Positions 63,168 through 64,000 of a stretch of DNA of 64,000 nt are shown piece by piece (the first letter of the stretch is position 1; each line of letters opens with the position of its first letter). The position numbers were made by a program, and so were the translations under genes. The notes beneath the pieces were generated by a model that was not told the origin of the DNA, ran no database searches, and saw only the letters and a program-made list of their open reading frames with translations. This stretch comes from Patescibacteria group bacterium (GTDB lineage Bacteria; Patescibacteriota; Patescibacteriia; 2-12-FULL-60-25), in the NCBI GenBank assembly GCA_018061755.1, contig JAGOTP010000001.1, positions 62,001-126,000 on the forward strand, in the 5' to 3' direction.

Positions 63168-63578
63168 ATGAACAGCTACAGTGGTCTGATTTTGGCTCTG
63201 GTCGTGTATCGTCCGGCGGCTCCCTGGCGCGTTCCGCGTACCGAGAAGGACGCGAGCACGGTCTGGGAGACCTGGATTCTGTTTCCTGGGCTGATCAATA
63301 CTGAAACACGTAGGCTCCTGATGAGCTGCGAACAGGCTGATGGAATGCTGCGTGTTAAGTGGTGTGATCGATTTCTTAGAATGCGTGAGCCTGCACGCGA
63401 CAGCGGCCCTCTGAAGCCTGGTCATGAGATGCTGCATCAGGTGTGCGATATCTGGTACGAGCCGGGCGGCTACAGCAAGCCGGTCAACTGCCTCTTCGAT
63501 ATGAAGGTATGTGCGTCTTTCGAAGACGCTTCTGCCTGGATCAAGGCAAGGATTGCCGGGTCTGGCAAGAATAAGTAA
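63168..63578 (+). CDS. High-GC hypothetical protein, 136 aa
   Basis: Soluble protein with several Trp and Cys residues (RTEKDASTVWETWILFPGLINTETRRLLMSCEQADGML; HQVCDIWYEPGGYSKPVNCLF). No family recognised. GGGGAGGAG stands 7-8 nt before the ATG. No clear promoter was found; it may be read from the 209-aa gene side past the hairpins. The gap 63579-63737 after it shows no gene. Confidence 0.6.
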   Translation: MNSYSGLILALVVYRPAAPWRVPRTEKDASTVWETWILFPGLINTETRRLLMSCEQADGMLRVKWCDRFLRMREPARDSGPLKPGHEMLHQVCDIWYEPGGYSKPVNCLFDMKVCASFEDASAWIKARIAGSGKNK

Positions 63579-63737
63579 TTCTTCTGCCCCCTTGTCAGAT
63601 CATCTGATGCCTTGATGATGTAGGGTTTGTGGTCATTTGCTCTCACGGTGATGATGGATAAGCAAAAACAATGGCGTTGAGCGCTCTTGCTCGACGTTTC
63701 CTCCTCTTCGGCGCGCCCTCGGGTGCGTCGTCTGTGT

Positions 63738-63974
63738 TTAAAAGACGTTGACGAGATATTTTAGTAAACCAACAGCGGCGATGAGGCCCCAAATAACATT
63801 CAAAAGCAGCGGAGGGATGTCGTGATGAAGATACGCTTCAACAAAGAGGGCAACCGCGCCAAGCAAGTTTAAAGCAAAATACAAAGGGTGATCACTGCGA
63901 ATGACGCCAAATGTATTTAATCCATAACCGAGAAGCACTGAGCAGACCCCAATCCAGCCAACGACGGCCAGCAT
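63738..63974 (-). CDS. Small CBU_0592-like membrane protein, 78 aa
   Basis: Three hydrophobic helices (about residues 3-22, 31-50, 55-76) with YFALNLLGAVALFVEAYLHHDIPPLLLNVIWGLIA, which fits small CBU_0592-type membrane proteins. Function unknown. AT-richer codon use places it with the core genes. Confidence 0.65.
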   Translation of the reverse strand: MLAVVGWIGVCSVLLGYGLNTFGVIRSDHPLYFALNLLGAVALFVEAYLHHDIPPLLLNVIWGLIAAVGLLKYLVNVF

Positions 63975-64000
63975 CGGTCTTTGGATATCGCGTTTTCTTG

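Noticed and set aside
1-64000. Integron cassette array as explanation for the single high-GC genes
   Set aside because: No attC-like repeat family shared between units, units point in both directions and are separated by core operons; no integrase.
1-64000. Alternative genetic code (UGA as Gly, as in Gracilibacteria)
   Set aside because: recA, rodZ-like, ndk-region and other genes end cleanly with standard stops, including UGA, and no core frame reads through UGA.
1-64000. CRISPR array, transposase or prophage
   Set aside because: No regularly spaced repeats, no transposase or phage structural gene recognised in any frame.

Overview
The window reads as part of a chromosome from a Patescibacteria (CPR) bacterium, most likely of the Parcubacteria/Uhrbacteria/Magasanikbacteria kind; this is an inference from gene content. 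UGA is used as a stop. Core genes are compact and include recA, ftsK, rpoB-rpoC, gyrA, nrdA-nrdB, ruvB, ruvC, rnc, nusB, a zinc-free bL32, ndk, hflX, a CCA-adding enzyme and four tRNAs (Leu-UAA, Arg-UCG, Phe-GAA, Gly-UCC). Several exported proteins (LemA, a TPM-domain protein, a giant alpha-2-macroglobulin and a bPH2 membrane protein) are of types common in CPR genomes.

Layout: 1-2.5 kb, high-GC lipoprotein/M23 gene; 2.6-6.8 kb, recA, ftsK, rodZ-like; 6.8-8.6 kb, a large structured RNA on the minus strand and a high-GC gene; 8.7-17.8 kb, rpoB, rpoC and a secreted Ig-like protein; 18.5-24.7 kb, yebC, a frameshifted gene, ruvC, an MBL-fold protein and gyrA; 24.8-30.9 kb, coiled-coil proteins and nrdAB under two NrdR boxes; 31-32.4 kb, two high-GC genes; 32.5-39 kb, bPH2, ruvB, DedA, folC, lemA, TPM and tRNA-Leu; 39-46.5 kb, an ECF sigma factor overlapping an alpha-2-macroglobulin gene, then a MEMO-family protein; 46.5-61.9 kb, rnc-nusB-rpmF, ndk, an NRAMP-like transporter, a PPase-like protein, TrmB, cfa, rlmI-like, cca and hflX, with single high-GC genes between them; 62-63.6 kb, two more high-GC genes.

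Two gene populations are interleaved. Core genes rarely have a Shine-Dalgarno sequence, start in a pyrimidine-rich context ending in TATG, and several have a -10 box only 6-10 nt before the ATG, which suggests leaderless mRNAs. About a dozen high-GC genes of unknown function sit singly in intergenic gaps. Most have their own near-consensus promoter (TTGACN, usually 17 bp, then the -10), an untranslated leader, a purine-rich Shine-Dalgarno and often a strong GC hairpin terminator. They look like foreign or separately evolving single-gene units, although one carries a domain also found in a core secreted protein.

The most notable object is a roughly 740-nt non-coding RNA (minus strand, about 7538 to 6795). 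It has a perfect -35 box and near-consensus -10 box, four domains each closed by a long helix, a cUUCGg hairpin, and a last domain that ends in an intrinsic terminator. Other notable items are matching GAACA-N6-GAACA elements before recA and ruvB (a candidate SOS operator), the sigma factor/alpha-2-macroglobulin pair, and Leu at the GyrA position equivalent to E. coli Ser83.
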